DNA from: Aggregatilineales bacterium | GTDB lineage: Bacteria > Chloroflexota > Anaerolineae > Aggregatilineales > Ch27 | Length of the DNA stretch: 64,000 nucleotides | NCBI GenBank assembly: GCA_029976005.1 | Contig: JARKOQ010000208.1 | Span: 62,001 to 126,000 of the forward strand | Direction of reading: 5' to 3' | Shown here: positions 1-9,514 of the stretch, piece after piece | Layout: each line of letters starts with the position of its first letter | Position numbering within the stretch: the stretch's first letter is position 1 | Position numbers and translations under genes: made by a program | The notes under the pieces: generated by a model | Seen by the model: only the letters and a program-made list of their open reading frames with translations | The model's database searches: none | Told to the model about the DNA's origin: nothing

Positions 1-454
1 CGTCCATCTGTTCCAGCGGGCCAAACTCGGAGATGCGGTAGGTGTGATTGCCGATCAAGACCTGGTCGGTGACATCCTCGACGTACAGGTAACGGTACCA
101 GTCGTCGTACCAGAAGTCAGGTCCCCAGGGGATGTCCGCGATACGCTCCACGCCCGCCGCGCCGTCAACGGCGAAGCGGATGGTATCGTCTCCGCCGCTC
201 GTCGCGGTATCGAACCCGGCCCAGTACAGGTAGGCCGCGACGACCCGCGTGCCGGGTACGTTCAGGACGATGTCTCCCGCGCCGACAGTCTCCAGACCAA
301 CACCACCTGAGACGATGGCATAGCGACCTTCGGCCGCGAAGCGCACAACCAGCGGCGCATCGGCGCGCGCCAAACCGGCGGCGGTGGCGACCAGCACCAC
401 AACCAGTGCTATGGATGCAAACTGTAGCCAACGAAGGGAATACCGCGTAGGCAT
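1..454 (-). CDS. Secreted/cell-surface protein, N-terminal part, truncated by window edge (DUF3344-like 'AYLYWAG' motif)
   Basis: Hand translation of minus strand from ATG at 454: MPTRYSLRWLQFASIALVVVLVATAAGLARADAPLVVRFAAEGRYAIVSGGVGLETVGAGDIVLNVPGTRVVAAYLYWAGFDTATSGGDDTIRFAVDG...; open to position 1; signal peptide-like N-terminus. Not in the ORF track because it has no stop within the window. Confidence 0.7.
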   Translation of the reverse strand, partial: MPTRYSLRWLQFASIALVVVLVATAAGLARADAPLVVRFAAEGRYAIVSGGVGLETVGAGDIVLNVPGTRVVAAYLYWAGFDTATSGGDDTIRFAVDGAAGVERIADIPWGPDFWYDDWYRYLYVEDVTDQVLIGNHTYRISEFGPLEQMD

Positions 455-788
455 AGGTCCCCCACTCTCTATTAAAAACGGGGAGGTGCAGCGGCGCACG
501 GGTAGGAGTATCTCAAAAACCCGTCTGCACCAGAAGTATTCGAGAATCATTTAAGTCTATAGCTGGATACTCCTCGTACCAGTGTACCATACATGCTCTT
601 ACCAATTGTGAGAAAATCATAAAAAAACTGTGATTCGGGTTCTGATATCTGGCGCGGGGGCGAGCCTGAGTCGGGGAATGGTTTGAAAAGTCCGTCAGAC
701 AGGGTGGGGTGACTGTCTCTGGGCGAGCAGCGGGCCTATACTGTTTCTTGGCCGGGCGATCGAGGTTTTAGGGGAAAGGGGCAACATC

Positions 789-2069
789 GTGGTCTTGCGT
801 GAGGTGACGATCAAGGATGTGCTGGCCGCGGCCCAGACGGTGGAAGAACTGGGAATCCCGGTTTCGCTGGTCAATGACCTGCTGCTGCGGGTGATCTACA
901 ACGAGGGGCACGTCAGCCTGGGGCGCGCGGCCGAAGTCATTCGCATTCACGGGCGCGCGCTGGATGGCTTGCTGGAGCAGATGCAGTACGAGCACATCGT
1001 TGAGGTGGCCTCCGCAGGGGCGATGGGCCGCATGAGCTACGTCTATACGCTGACGGATACCGGCCGGGCGCGGGCGCGGGACGCTTTCGAGCGCAGCCAG
1101 TACGTTGGCCCGGCTCCGGTTTCGCTGGAGCGCTACCAGATCGCCGTAACCCTCCAGACGGAGAGCCGGGAGGTGGTCAGCCCGGACGTGGTCAAGCAGG
1201 CGCTCAGTGAGATGGTGCTGCCGGAAGATTTTCACCGGCGGATTGGCCCGGCGCTCAACATGGGCAAATCCCTGTTCCTGTATGGACCGCCGGGCAACGG
1301 CAAGACCAGCGTGGCCCAGATCATGGCCCGGCTGATCGGCGGCGAGAGTCCGATCTACCTGCCGTTCGCGGTAACGGTCGGCGGGCAGATCATCACCATC
1401 TACGATCCACTGGTGCACCGGCCGCTGTCCACCGCCGCCGGGAAATCGGGCGAGCTGGGTATTGACCGGCGCTGGTCCCTGTTCCAGCGACCGGCGGTGA
1501 TGGTCGGCGGCGAGCTGACCCTGGAGGCGCTCGACCTGCGTTTCGACCCGGTGGCAAAGTACTACGAGGCCCCGGTGCAGATGAAGGCCAACGGCGGCAT
1601 GCTGCTCATCGACGATTTCGGCCGCCAGCAGATCAGTCCCTCCCAACTCCTCAACCGCTGGATCGTGCCGCTGGAGACCGGGATCGACTTCCTCCGGCTG
1701 CGCACCGGGCAGGCGATGGAAGTGCCCTTCCGCCAGATGCTCGTCTTCAGCACCAACCTGGACCCGGAGAAGCTGGTCGACGATGCCTTCGCCCGCCGCA
1801 TTCAGATGAAGGTCTGCGTGGAAAGCCCGGATGCCAATCGCTACTACCAGATTTTCAGTCTGAGCTGCCAGGAGATGGGCTTCCCCTTTGACAAGGAGGC
1901 GTTCGTTCACCTGGTGCAACAGTGGTATCGCGCCCAGAACCGCGAGATGCAGGCCGTCCACCCGCGCGACATCCTGCGGATCGCGGCTGCCGTGTGCGAC
2001 TACGAGGGCGTGCCGCGCCAGCTCACCCCGGCTCTGATCGACGAAGCCTGCCGGAGTTACTTCGTGTAG
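789..2069 (+). CDS. AAA-type ATPase with N-terminal winged-helix-like region
   Basis: 426 aa; Walker A GPPGNGKTS, Walker B GGMLLIDDFGR; N-terminal ~110 aa helical/wHTH-like; followed by terminator. Confidence 0.8.
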   Translation: MVLREVTIKDVLAAAQTVEELGIPVSLVNDLLLRVIYNEGHVSLGRAAEVIRIHGRALDGLLEQMQYEHIVEVASAGAMGRMSYVYTLTDTGRARARDAFERSQYVGPAPVSLERYQIAVTLQTESREVVSPDVVKQALSEMVLPEDFHRRIGPALNMGKSLFLYGPPGNGKTSVAQIMARLIGGESPIYLPFAVTVGGQIITIYDPLVHRPLSTAAGKSGELGIDRRWSLFQRPAVMVGGELTLEALDLRFDPVAKYYEAPVQMKANGGMLLIDDFGRQQISPSQLLNRWIVPLETGIDFLRLRTGQAMEVPFRQMLVFSTNLDPEKLVDDAFARRIQMKVCVESPDANRYYQIFSLSCQEMGFPFDKEAFVHLVQQWYRAQNREMQAVHPRDILRIAAAVCDYEGVPRQLTPALIDEACRSYFV

Positions 2070-2096
2070 TCCTCATCAACCGATCTGGAATGTACC

Positions 2097-2127
2097 AGGC
2101 CGCCCGGCAGATGGGCGGCCTTTTTTG
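2097..2127. terminator. Rho-independent terminator between convergent genes
   Basis: AGGCCGCCC-ggcagat-GGGCGGCCT followed by TTTTT. Confidence 0.8.
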
Positions 2128-2135
2128 CGGCCGGA

Positions 2136-3668
2136 TCAGGAGGTTTTCTCGCGGGAGCCGAGCGCGACCTTGCCCGTCTGCCCGTTGACGAGCACCGGCT
2201 GGCGGTCGCCGTCCTCCTCCAGCAGGAAGCCGATCCAGACCGGTAGCAGGGCGAAGCGGTAGGTCAAAAACTGGGTGGCGGCGTGGGTTTGCAGGCGGCC
2301 CGGATCGTCATCGTTGTTGTAGCCGCGCGGCTTGTTGATCCGCAGGCCCGGCTCCGCCTGGCGACAGGCCTGGCGGGTAAGGCGGGTGCGCACGTCGATC
2401 GAGGCCTGGGGCAGATCGACGCTGTACAGCAAGGCGGGATAGGTCGCCAGCAGGCGCGGATCGTAGTCCACGCCGCGCCGCAGGTCGAACGGCTCGATCT
2501 TCTCCAGTAGCTCGCGGGAGGGGGCCGGCGCGGCCAGGTAAGGCACGTCGCTGAGCAGGACGGGGTGCTTGCCGTGGGCCGGGGCGCTGGTCCACGACCA
2601 GGTCACCACCATGTCGGCGTCAAAAACCCAGAAGGGCAGGTAGACTCCTTCCAGGCTGATCCGGTCGACCGCATCCGCGAACAGGCGAGTCAGGCGGCGC
2701 ATGCCGCTGGTGAGGTGCTCGCTGATGGCGGCCCCGGCCTGGTCGCCGCTGACGCTGAAGGGCACGATCAGATCGGGCTGCTCGAAACGCAGGTTGACGT
2801 TCTCCTGAAGGACGTGCCGGGACTGGCAGAAGCGGCAGGTGCTGGTCAGGGTCTGGCGGGAGAGCGTGGTGATCGCCCCGCACGAATCGCAGCGCAGCCA
2901 GCGCGTCCCGATGTTCCAGGCCACGGCCTCTTGCTTGCGCTTGAGGTTGCCCTGGAGCAGGGTTTCGTGCCGGTCGGTGCGGGCCAGGTCGTCGGCGTCG
3001 AGGACGCGGTAGCCGCAGTGGTGGCAGACCACCTCCTTGTTGTGTTCGAGGTAGGTCAACTGGCCCCCGCACTGCGGGCACTTGAGGGTCTGGGCCGCGA
3101 GCTGGCCCGGCTCCGGCTGGGACGGGCCGGATGGCGCGGCCGTTTCTGCCAGGCTGCCGTCCAGGCGGGCCAGGGTGTGCATGGCCAGGGTATGGCCGGG
3201 CTGGCTGGCGAGGACGTGTTCCAGGCAGGCGCGCTGCTCTTCGGCGTCCTCCGCCAGGGCGGCGAGTTGGAGCCAGCCGTCGGCGTAGTCAGGGCTGATC
3301 TCCAGCGCGGCTTTCAGGGCGCGGTAGGCGGCCTGCCGCCGGCCCTGGGCCAGAGCATACATGACCGTCTCCAGCCGCCCGCGCATCCGCACCTTTTCGA
3401 AGTCGTTGAGCTGTTCGGGCAGCGCGTCGAGGTCCATCCCGACCGGTACATCGAAGGCAATCGGCGGACGCTTGCCGGAGGAAAAGACCGTGGGGGTGGC
3501 CGGATCGGCCTGAGCCGGCGGGGCGGGGGGAAGCGCCGCCAGCGGTTCCGGCGCGGCAGGCGACGGCGCGTCATCCTCGTACAGCCGGTGGCCGCAGCTC
3601 TCGCAGCGCATCGTGCCGATGGCCCAATCGAACACCAGGCGATCCTGATGGCAGCGCGGGCAGTTCAT
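2136..3668 (-). CDS. TPR and multi-zinc-ribbon (TFIIB-type) protein
   Basis: Start at MNCPRCHQDRL; three Cys4 ribbons (CPRC..CESC, CPQC..CHHC, CDSC..CRFC), TPR-like region, C-terminal 'EGVYLPFWVFDAD...LPVWIGF...VNGQTGKVALG' signature of a conserved zinc-ribbon family. Confidence 0.75.
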   Translation of the reverse strand: MNCPRCHQDRLVFDWAIGTMRCESCGHRLYEDDAPSPAAPEPLAALPPAPPAQADPATPTVFSSGKRPPIAFDVPVGMDLDALPEQLNDFEKVRMRGRLETVMYALAQGRRQAAYRALKAALEISPDYADGWLQLAALAEDAEEQRACLEHVLASQPGHTLAMHTLARLDGSLAETAAPSGPSQPEPGQLAAQTLKCPQCGGQLTYLEHNKEVVCHHCGYRVLDADDLARTDRHETLLQGNLKRKQEAVAWNIGTRWLRCDSCGAITTLSRQTLTSTCRFCQSRHVLQENVNLRFEQPDLIVPFSVSGDQAGAAISEHLTSGMRRLTRLFADAVDRISLEGVYLPFWVFDADMVVTWSWTSAPAHGKHPVLLSDVPYLAAPAPSRELLEKIEPFDLRRGVDYDPRLLATYPALLYSVDLPQASIDVRTRLTRQACRQAEPGLRINKPRGYNNDDDPGRLQTHAATQFLTYRFALLPVWIGFLLEEDGDRQPVLVNGQTGKVALGSREKTS

Positions 3669-3839
3669 CCCAGCCTCCCCCTGCTCAATCCAGCGTCCGC
3701 CTCTCATTGTAGCATGAGGCGGCGCGTGTCAGCCGGATGTCAGAAAAGCGGAGGCCAGAGACCGGGAGTCCAGAGGCCAGAGAAAGCGAGTCGGTATAGC
3801 CGAACCTGGATCAGAAGATCACACACTCTGTTTTTACTA

Positions 3840-3867
3840 ATAACCGATAACTAAGAACTGAGAACTG
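3840..3867. repeat. Degenerate heptanucleotide tandem repeat (4 units)
   Basis: ATAACCG-ATAACTA-AGAACTG-AGAACTG read directly. Confidence 0.6.
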
Positions 3868-3937
3868 TTTCTCGACGCCTGACGGGGCGCGTGTTACGCT
3901 TGGGGTGCGCACAATGGGAAGGATACGAGGAACAGGC

Positions 3938-5503
3938 ATGGCGAAGACGATCATCCTCGACGGCGAAAGCCTGAAGATTGAAGATGTATGGGCGGTGGCG
4001 GTGGAAGGCGCGGATGCCGTCCTGGGCGACGAGGCCCGGCGGCGCGTCCAGACCTGCCACGAGGCGGTGCTGCGTCTGGTGGCCGAGGGCGAAATCGCCT
4101 ACGGAGTCACGACCGGGTTCGGCGCGTTCAAGCGCAAGCTGATCGCCCCGGAGCAGACGGCGGCCTTGCAGGTCAACCTGCTGCGCAGCCACGCGGCGGG
4201 GGTCGGGCCGCTGGCCGACGAGGAGACCCTGCGCGCCATGCTCCTGGTGCGGGCCAACACGCTGGCGAAAGGCTATTCCGGGGTGCGGCCGGTCGTGATC
4301 GACACCCTGCTTGAATTGATGCGCAAGCGGGTCTATCCGGTCGTGCCGGTGCAGGGATCGCTGGGGGCCAGCGGCGATCTGGCTCCGCTGGCGCATCTGG
4401 CCCTGGTGCTGATCGGCGAGGGGGAAGCCGTGATCGACGGCGAGCGCCTGCCGGGGGACGAAGCCCTGCGCCGGGCCGGAATCCCGCCCCTGACCCTGCT
4501 GGCCAAGGAAGGACTGGCCCTGCTCAACGGCACGGCCTTCATGACGGCTCTGGGGGCGCTGACCACGCTGCGGGCCGAGCGCCTGGTCTGCGCGGCGGAC
4601 GTGGCCGGGGCGCTCAGCCTGGAGGCCCTGCGCGGGACTCCGGCTGCCTTCGACGCGCGGCTGGTTGCGGTGCGGCCGCACCCGCGTGCCATCGACGCGG
4701 CCTACCACCTGCGCCGGCTGCTGGCGGGCAGCACCTTCCTGCGCCCGCACGATCCGGCCGACATCCAGGATGCCTACTCGCTGCGCTGCATGCCCCAGGT
4801 GCACGGCGCGGTGCGCGATGCGGTCGCTTACGCCAACTGGGTGCTCAACATCGAGCTGAATTCCGCAACCGACAATCCCCTGGTCTTCGTGGACGAGACC
4901 GGCCACGCCGACGTGATCAGCGGCGGCAACTTCCACGGCGCGCCGGTGGCGATGGCGATGGACTACCTGGCGATGGCCCTGACCGACCTGGGCAGCATCA
5001 GCGAGCGGCGGCAGGCCCGGCTGGTCGATCCGACCAAACACGACGGCGCGCTGCCCCTCTTCCTGACCGAGCACGGCGGCCTGGAGAACGGCCTGATGAT
5101 CGCCCAGTACACGTCCGCCGCGCTCGTCTCCGAGAACAAGGTGCTGTCTCATCCAGCGGTGGTCGATAACATGTCTACCTCGGCCGACGTGGAGGATCAC
5201 GTCAGCATGGGGGCGACGGCCACCCGCCAGGCCCACGAGGTGCTGGTCAACACCGAGACCGTGATCGCGATCGAGCTGCTGTGCGCGGCCCAGGCGGCCG
5301 ACTTCCGGCGGCGATCCCTGCCGGCCGACGCGCGGCTGGGGGAGGGCACCCAGGTCGCCTACGACCTGATCCGCTCGGTCGTCCAGTTCTGGGATCACGA
5401 CCACATCCTCGCGCCGGACATCCAGGCCGTGCACCGCCTGGTGCGCAAGGGCAAGCTGATGGCCGCCGTAACGGCTCAGGTCGGCGGGCCGAAGGCGCCC
5501 TAA
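3938..5503 (+). CDS. hutH: Histidine ammonia-lyase (MIO-type aromatic ammonia-lyase)
   Basis: YGVTTGFGAF, GSLGASGDLAPLAH (MIO triad ASG), YSLRCMPQVHGAVRDA, NSATDNPLVF, GGNFHGAPVAMAMD. ATG at 3938 preferred over the upstream ORF start at 3905. Confidence 0.9.
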   Translation: MAKTIILDGESLKIEDVWAVAVEGADAVLGDEARRRVQTCHEAVLRLVAEGEIAYGVTTGFGAFKRKLIAPEQTAALQVNLLRSHAAGVGPLADEETLRAMLLVRANTLAKGYSGVRPVVIDTLLELMRKRVYPVVPVQGSLGASGDLAPLAHLALVLIGEGEAVIDGERLPGDEALRRAGIPPLTLLAKEGLALLNGTAFMTALGALTTLRAERLVCAADVAGALSLEALRGTPAAFDARLVAVRPHPRAIDAAYHLRRLLAGSTFLRPHDPADIQDAYSLRCMPQVHGAVRDAVAYANWVLNIELNSATDNPLVFVDETGHADVISGGNFHGAPVAMAMDYLAMALTDLGSISERRQARLVDPTKHDGALPLFLTEHGGLENGLMIAQYTSAALVSENKVLSHPAVVDNMSTSADVEDHVSMGATATRQAHEVLVNTETVIAIELLCAAQAADFRRRSLPADARLGEGTQVAYDLIRSVVQFWDHDHILAPDIQAVHRLVRKGKLMAAVTAQVGGPKAP

Positions 5504-5513
5504 AAGCATTTCT

Positions 5514-5600
5514 GAACCGCCAAGACGCAAAGAGCGCCAAGGAAAAGCATGTTGGTTTGTGCCTTTCTTTGCGTCCTCCGCGCCTTTGCGGTTCGATTGT
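5514..5600. repeat. Intergenic imperfect inverted repeat (copy 1)
   Basis: GAACCGCCAAGACGCAAAGAGCGCCAAGG ... CTTTGCGTCCTCCGCGCCTTTGCGGTTC. Confidence 0.7.
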
Positions 5601-5697
5601 CTGTTTGCCGTCTCTAATGCGGCAACCCTCTCCTGGATTTCCCCGTATAGCATTGCAGCGATGAGACATAACGAAGTTCTTGATTGGGGGGAGAGGC

Positions 5698-6672
5698 ATG
5701 AAGGCGATCGTTTGCACGAAGTATGGTTCCCCGGATGTTTTGCAGTTCCAGGAAGTGGACACACCCGCACCTAAGGACGATGAAGTCCTGATCCGCGTGC
5801 ATGCCGCATCCGTCAACTCGCGGGACTTGCGCCGGATGAGAGCCAATCCACCCTTCATCCGCCTGATGAAAGGCGGCCTGCTGCGGCCCAGCCAGCCGAT
5901 CCTCGGCGCGGACATGGCCGGGCATGTGGAGACGGTGGGTGCCAGCGTCCGGCAGTTCAAGCCGGGGGATGCGGTTTTCGGGTACCTGTCCAGGTATGGG
6001 GGGAAGACCCTGGCCGAATACGTTTGCGCCGGGGAGGACGAGATCGCGCTGAAACCCGCCAATCTATCTTTCGAGCAAGCCGCAGCCGCGCCGCTGGCGG
6101 CGATCACGGCCTTGCAGGGTCTGCGGGACAAAGGCAATATCCAGCCAGGCCAACGGGTGGCAATCCAGGGCGCATCGGGCGGGGTGGGAACGTTCGCGGT
6201 GCAGATCGCGAAAGCGTTCGGGGCTGAAGTCACGGGCGTATGCAGCACGAAGAACCTGGATATGGTGCGCGCGCTTGGAGCGGATTATGTCGTCGATTAC
6301 ACCCAAGAAGATTTCACGCGGAATGGGCGGCAGTACGACCTGATTCTGGCGGTGAACGGCGCGCACCCGATCAGGGACTATCTGCGGGCGCTGACTCCGG
6401 CGGGCACGCTCGTCATCGTTGGCGGGGCGATGTCGCAATTGTTCCAGGCGGGACTGCGCGGACGGCGGAATGCACAGTCCGGCGGCCAGAAGGTTACCAT
6501 TCTCACGCTCGTGGACGGCCGGAAGGATTTGGGCCTGGTGAAGGAATTCCTGGAAGCCGGGAAGCTCATGCCCGTGATCGACGCCTGCTACCCGTTGAGC
6601 GAAACCGCCGACGCCTTCCGGTACTTCGAGGAAGTGCACGCCCAAGGCAAAGTTGTCATCACGACCGTCTGA
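5698..6672 (+). CDS. NAD(P)-dependent alcohol dehydrogenase / quinone oxidoreductase (MDR family)
   Basis: Protein MKAIVCTKYGSPDVLQFQEVDTP...GADMAGHVETVG...GASGGVGTFAVQIAKAFGAEVTGVCS; strong RBS GGGGGGAGAGG. Confidence 0.9.
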   Translation: MKAIVCTKYGSPDVLQFQEVDTPAPKDDEVLIRVHAASVNSRDLRRMRANPPFIRLMKGGLLRPSQPILGADMAGHVETVGASVRQFKPGDAVFGYLSRYGGKTLAEYVCAGEDEIALKPANLSFEQAAAAPLAAITALQGLRDKGNIQPGQRVAIQGASGGVGTFAVQIAKAFGAEVTGVCSTKNLDMVRALGADYVVDYTQEDFTRNGRQYDLILAVNGAHPIRDYLRALTPAGTLVIVGGAMSQLFQAGLRGRRNAQSGGQKVTILTLVDGRKDLGLVKEFLEAGKLMPVIDACYPLSETADAFRYFEEVHAQGKVVITTV

Positions 6673-6678
6673 AACGAT

Positions 6679-6718
6679 GCCTCCGATCCGACGCCTTTGC
6701 GAGGGTCAGATCGGAGGC
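6679..6718. terminator. Hairpin between convergent genes
   Basis: GCCTCCGATC ... GATCGGAGGC. Confidence 0.55.
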
Positions 6719-6730
6719 TCTCTGAGCTGC

Positions 6731-7312
6731 CTAGAACAGCGATGGTTGGGTCGGGCGGGCTTCGGCGGCCATTTTTTGCAGCAGGTAGAGCGTCATGTGG
6801 CAGTCGGCGGCGGCGCGGTGTGCGTTGATGACCTGGACGCTCTCCGCCTTGCAGGCCTGGCCGAGGGCCACGTAACGTTCCTTCTGGCGGAAGGCGGCAT
6901 AGGCCCGCATGGCGCACCACCATTCGCGGGGGGCAAGCTCCGCCAGGCCGTGCTGGCGGCAGACCGCGCGCAGGATGTTCAGCTCGAAGGTGTAGTTGTA
7001 CGAGACGACGATCTGGCCGTTGAGCAGGCGCACCAGGTCTGGGTAGACCTCTGGGAAGGTGGGCGAGAAGCTCACGTCGCTGTTGCGGATGCCGTGGATG
7101 GCCGAGGCGTCCGGCGGGATCGGGTTGCGCGGTTTGATCAGGGTATTCAACAGCGTCTCGTCGCGGTGACTGACGACGGCGACCTCGACTGCTTCGACCG
7201 CCGGGTTGTCGTCCAGGCCGGTCGTCTCCAGGTCGATCAGCACGCAGCCGTCGCGCAGCAGGTCCGCCGTCGCCTGGGCGATCTCGGTCGGGCTCATGAT
7301 CTGAAAGTCCAT
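6731..7312 (-). CDS. DnaQ-like 3'-5' exonuclease
   Basis: Exo I IDLETTG; Exo III HRAAADC; 193 aa. Confidence 0.85.
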   Translation of the reverse strand: MDFQIMSPTEIAQATADLLRDGCVLIDLETTGLDDNPAVEAVEVAVVSHRDETLLNTLIKPRNPIPPDASAIHGIRNSDVSFSPTFPEVYPDLVRLLNGQIVVSYNYTFELNILRAVCRQHGLAELAPREWWCAMRAYAAFRQKERYVALGQACKAESVQVINAHRAAADCHMTLYLLQKMAAEARPTQPSLF

Positions 7313-7342
7313 GTTGTTTCCTCTTCTTTTTCCCGGATGGGA

Positions 7343-8599
7343 TCAGCGATCGGCTGTCTGGGGCGCGGGCGCGGACTCCACGCTCGCCGCTTTGGATCGG
7401 AAGGCAGCAGAACGTGCCATGGCCGCGAAGCCGCCCGCCGAGAGCAGCGCCGCCAACGCGCCAAACCACCATGTCGCCGCCGGGGCGACGCGATCGTTGA
7501 GCAGGCCGCCGACGACCGGGCCGATACCCCCGCTGACCCGGTAGGAGAGGCTGTAGAGACCCATGTAACGGGCACGCATGTCCGCCGGGGAGAGGTCGGC
7601 GACCAGGGTCGTCGAGGTCGGCGAGATGAGCAGCTCCCCGGTCGTCATGATTACCATGCCCACCCAGAACGCCGGAAAGCTACTCCCCACGGCGTAGATG
7701 CCCACGCCCACGGTGTAGAACAGCCCGCTGACGGCCATGACGGCCAGCGGCGAATAGCGCTTCGAAATCCGGGTGACGGCATACTGGAAGAAGACGACCA
7801 TCAGGGCGTTGGTGGTCAGCAGCCAGCCGTACTGCGCTTCGGGGATGTTGAACTGCTCCTTGGCGTAGACCGCCAGCAGGGTGAAAACGAGCGAGGCGGC
7901 GATCTCCACCAGCAGGTAGACCCCCCAGAAGCTCATGAAGACCCGGTCGCGCAGGACGGGGCCATAACCCAGCCCCTGGCCGCCCGGCACGGTCAGCCCA
8001 CCGCCGTGCCTGATCTCCGGGGTCAGGGATTCGCGGATCACCACCAGGACGAGCAGCCCCATCACGATCTGGAAGATCGCGGCGATGAGGAAGGTCAGGT
8101 CGTAGGAGACGGCGACCAGGAATCCGCCAATCGCCGGGCCGATTGCGATTCCCACGTTGTGAGACATGCGCAGCAGGGCATAGGCTTCTATCCGTTCTTC
8201 CGGCGGGTGCAGGTCGGCGATCATGGCCTGGCTGCCGATGCGGAACAGCGCGCCGGCGATGCCGTACAGCGAGAGCAGGGCGGCCCAGCCGAGAAAGGTG
8301 CTGGTACCGATCATGACGATCAGCGCCGCGCCGCTGCCAACCAGGCCCACGACCATGCCCCATTTGCGCCCGGAGCGATCCATCGCCGGCCCGGCGATGG
8401 CCGTCCCGACCAGGGCGGTGATCGACTGGATCGTGAACAGCAGGGTGATTTCGGTCAGGGGCAGGCCGAGCTGCTGGCGGATGAAGATCGTCAGGAACGG
8501 CCAGACCAGGCTTTGCCCCGTCGAACTGATGAGGGTGCCCCAGAACAAGAGCCAGAATTGGGACGAATAGGTAACTTCGGAGGACTTGAACAGGCGCAT
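7343..8599 (-). CDS. MFS transporter
   Basis: 12-TM-like hydrophobic protein; AGPAMDRSGRKWGM loop-2/3 MFS motif. Confidence 0.9.
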   Translation of the reverse strand: MRLFKSSEVTYSSQFWLLFWGTLISSTGQSLVWPFLTIFIRQQLGLPLTEITLLFTIQSITALVGTAIAGPAMDRSGRKWGMVVGLVGSGAALIVMIGTSTFLGWAALLSLYGIAGALFRIGSQAMIADLHPPEERIEAYALLRMSHNVGIAIGPAIGGFLVAVSYDLTFLIAAIFQIVMGLLVLVVIRESLTPEIRHGGGLTVPGGQGLGYGPVLRDRVFMSFWGVYLLVEIAASLVFTLLAVYAKEQFNIPEAQYGWLLTTNALMVVFFQYAVTRISKRYSPLAVMAVSGLFYTVGVGIYAVGSSFPAFWVGMVIMTTGELLISPTSTTLVADLSPADMRARYMGLYSLSYRVSGGIGPVVGGLLNDRVAPAATWWFGALAALLSAGGFAAMARSAAFRSKAASVESAPAPQTADR

Positions 8600-8626
8600 A
8601 AGAGGATCGAATGCTTTCGGGATGTG

Positions 8627-9514
8627 CTAGAGAATCAGCTCGCCGGTGATGACCGTGACCGCCGTGCCGGCGATGCGCACGGCCGTGATCGCGTCCGGCG
8701 TGCCTTCCAATTCGACGTCGACCAGGCCGGGGCGGCCCATGATGTGGCCTTGCTCGACCGTGAAGATGGCCCGGTCGACCAGGCCATAGCGGTACAGGTA
8801 GCAGGCCATGCCGCCGGTCGCGGAGCCGGTCACGGGATCTTCGAAGACGTTGTCGCCGGGGGCGAAGTGGCGGGCGTGGGCGGCATTGCCAGGATCGAGC
8901 GTTTCCGGCGTGAAGACATGCAGGCTGAACCAGTCGCCGCCGGCATGCAGGGCCTTGAGCTTGCGCTCGTCGGCCTGGAGGCGGCGCAGGGCGTCCAGCG
9001 AGCGGACCGGGATCATGGCCTGGGGCGTGCCGGTGGAGACGGTCTGCGGCGCGACCCCCGGCAGGAGGTCTTCCACCCCCAGGCCGAGCGCCTCGGCATA
9101 GAGAGCCGGATCGAGCCGGGCCAGGAACTGGGGCGGGCGCTGGGTCATGATCACGCGCTGGGGAACGCCATCCCACAGGTCGATATCGACCGGCAGCACG
9201 CCGACCTTGAGTTCCTGGGTGACGCGCACGCGGCCCTCGCCCTGGATGCGGCCGACCTCGGCCAGGGTGTGAAAGGTGGCGATGGTGGGGTGTCCGGCCA
9301 GCGGAATCTCGCCAAAGGTGGTGAAAAAGCGAACCTTGAAGTCGGCCACGGCCGAGCGCATGACGAAAGCCGTCTCGGACAGATTCATCTCGATGGCGAT
9401 GGCCTGCATCTGCTCGTCGCTCAGGTCGTCGGCATCGAGGACGACCGCGGCCGGATTGCCGCCGAGCGCCTGGCGGGTGAAGGCGTCAACCTGGCGGAAG
9501 GGATAGCTGGGCAT
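8627..9514 (-). CDS. PhzF family isomerase/epimerase
   Basis: MPSYPFRQVDAFTRQALGGNPAAVVLDADDLSDEQMQAIAIEMNLSETAFV; PLAGHPTIATFHTL; DPVTGSATGGMACYL. Confidence 0.9.
   Translation of the reverse strand: MPSYPFRQVDAFTRQALGGNPAAVVLDADDLSDEQMQAIAIEMNLSETAFVMRSAVADFKVRFFTTFGEIPLAGHPTIATFHTLAEVGRIQGEGRVRVTQELKVGVLPVDIDLWDGVPQRVIMTQRPPQFLARLDPALYAEALGLGVEDLLPGVAPQTVSTGTPQAMIPVRSLDALRRLQADERKLKALHAGGDWFSLHVFTPETLDPGNAAHARHFAPGDNVFEDPVTGSATGGMACYLYRYGLVDRAIFTVEQGHIMGRPGLVDVELEGTPDAITAVRIAGTAVTVITGELIL

Noticed and set aside
3851-5770. 639-aa minus-strand ORF opposite hutH
   Set aside because: Antisense to hutH; compositionally biased; its end runs through the intergenic repeat.
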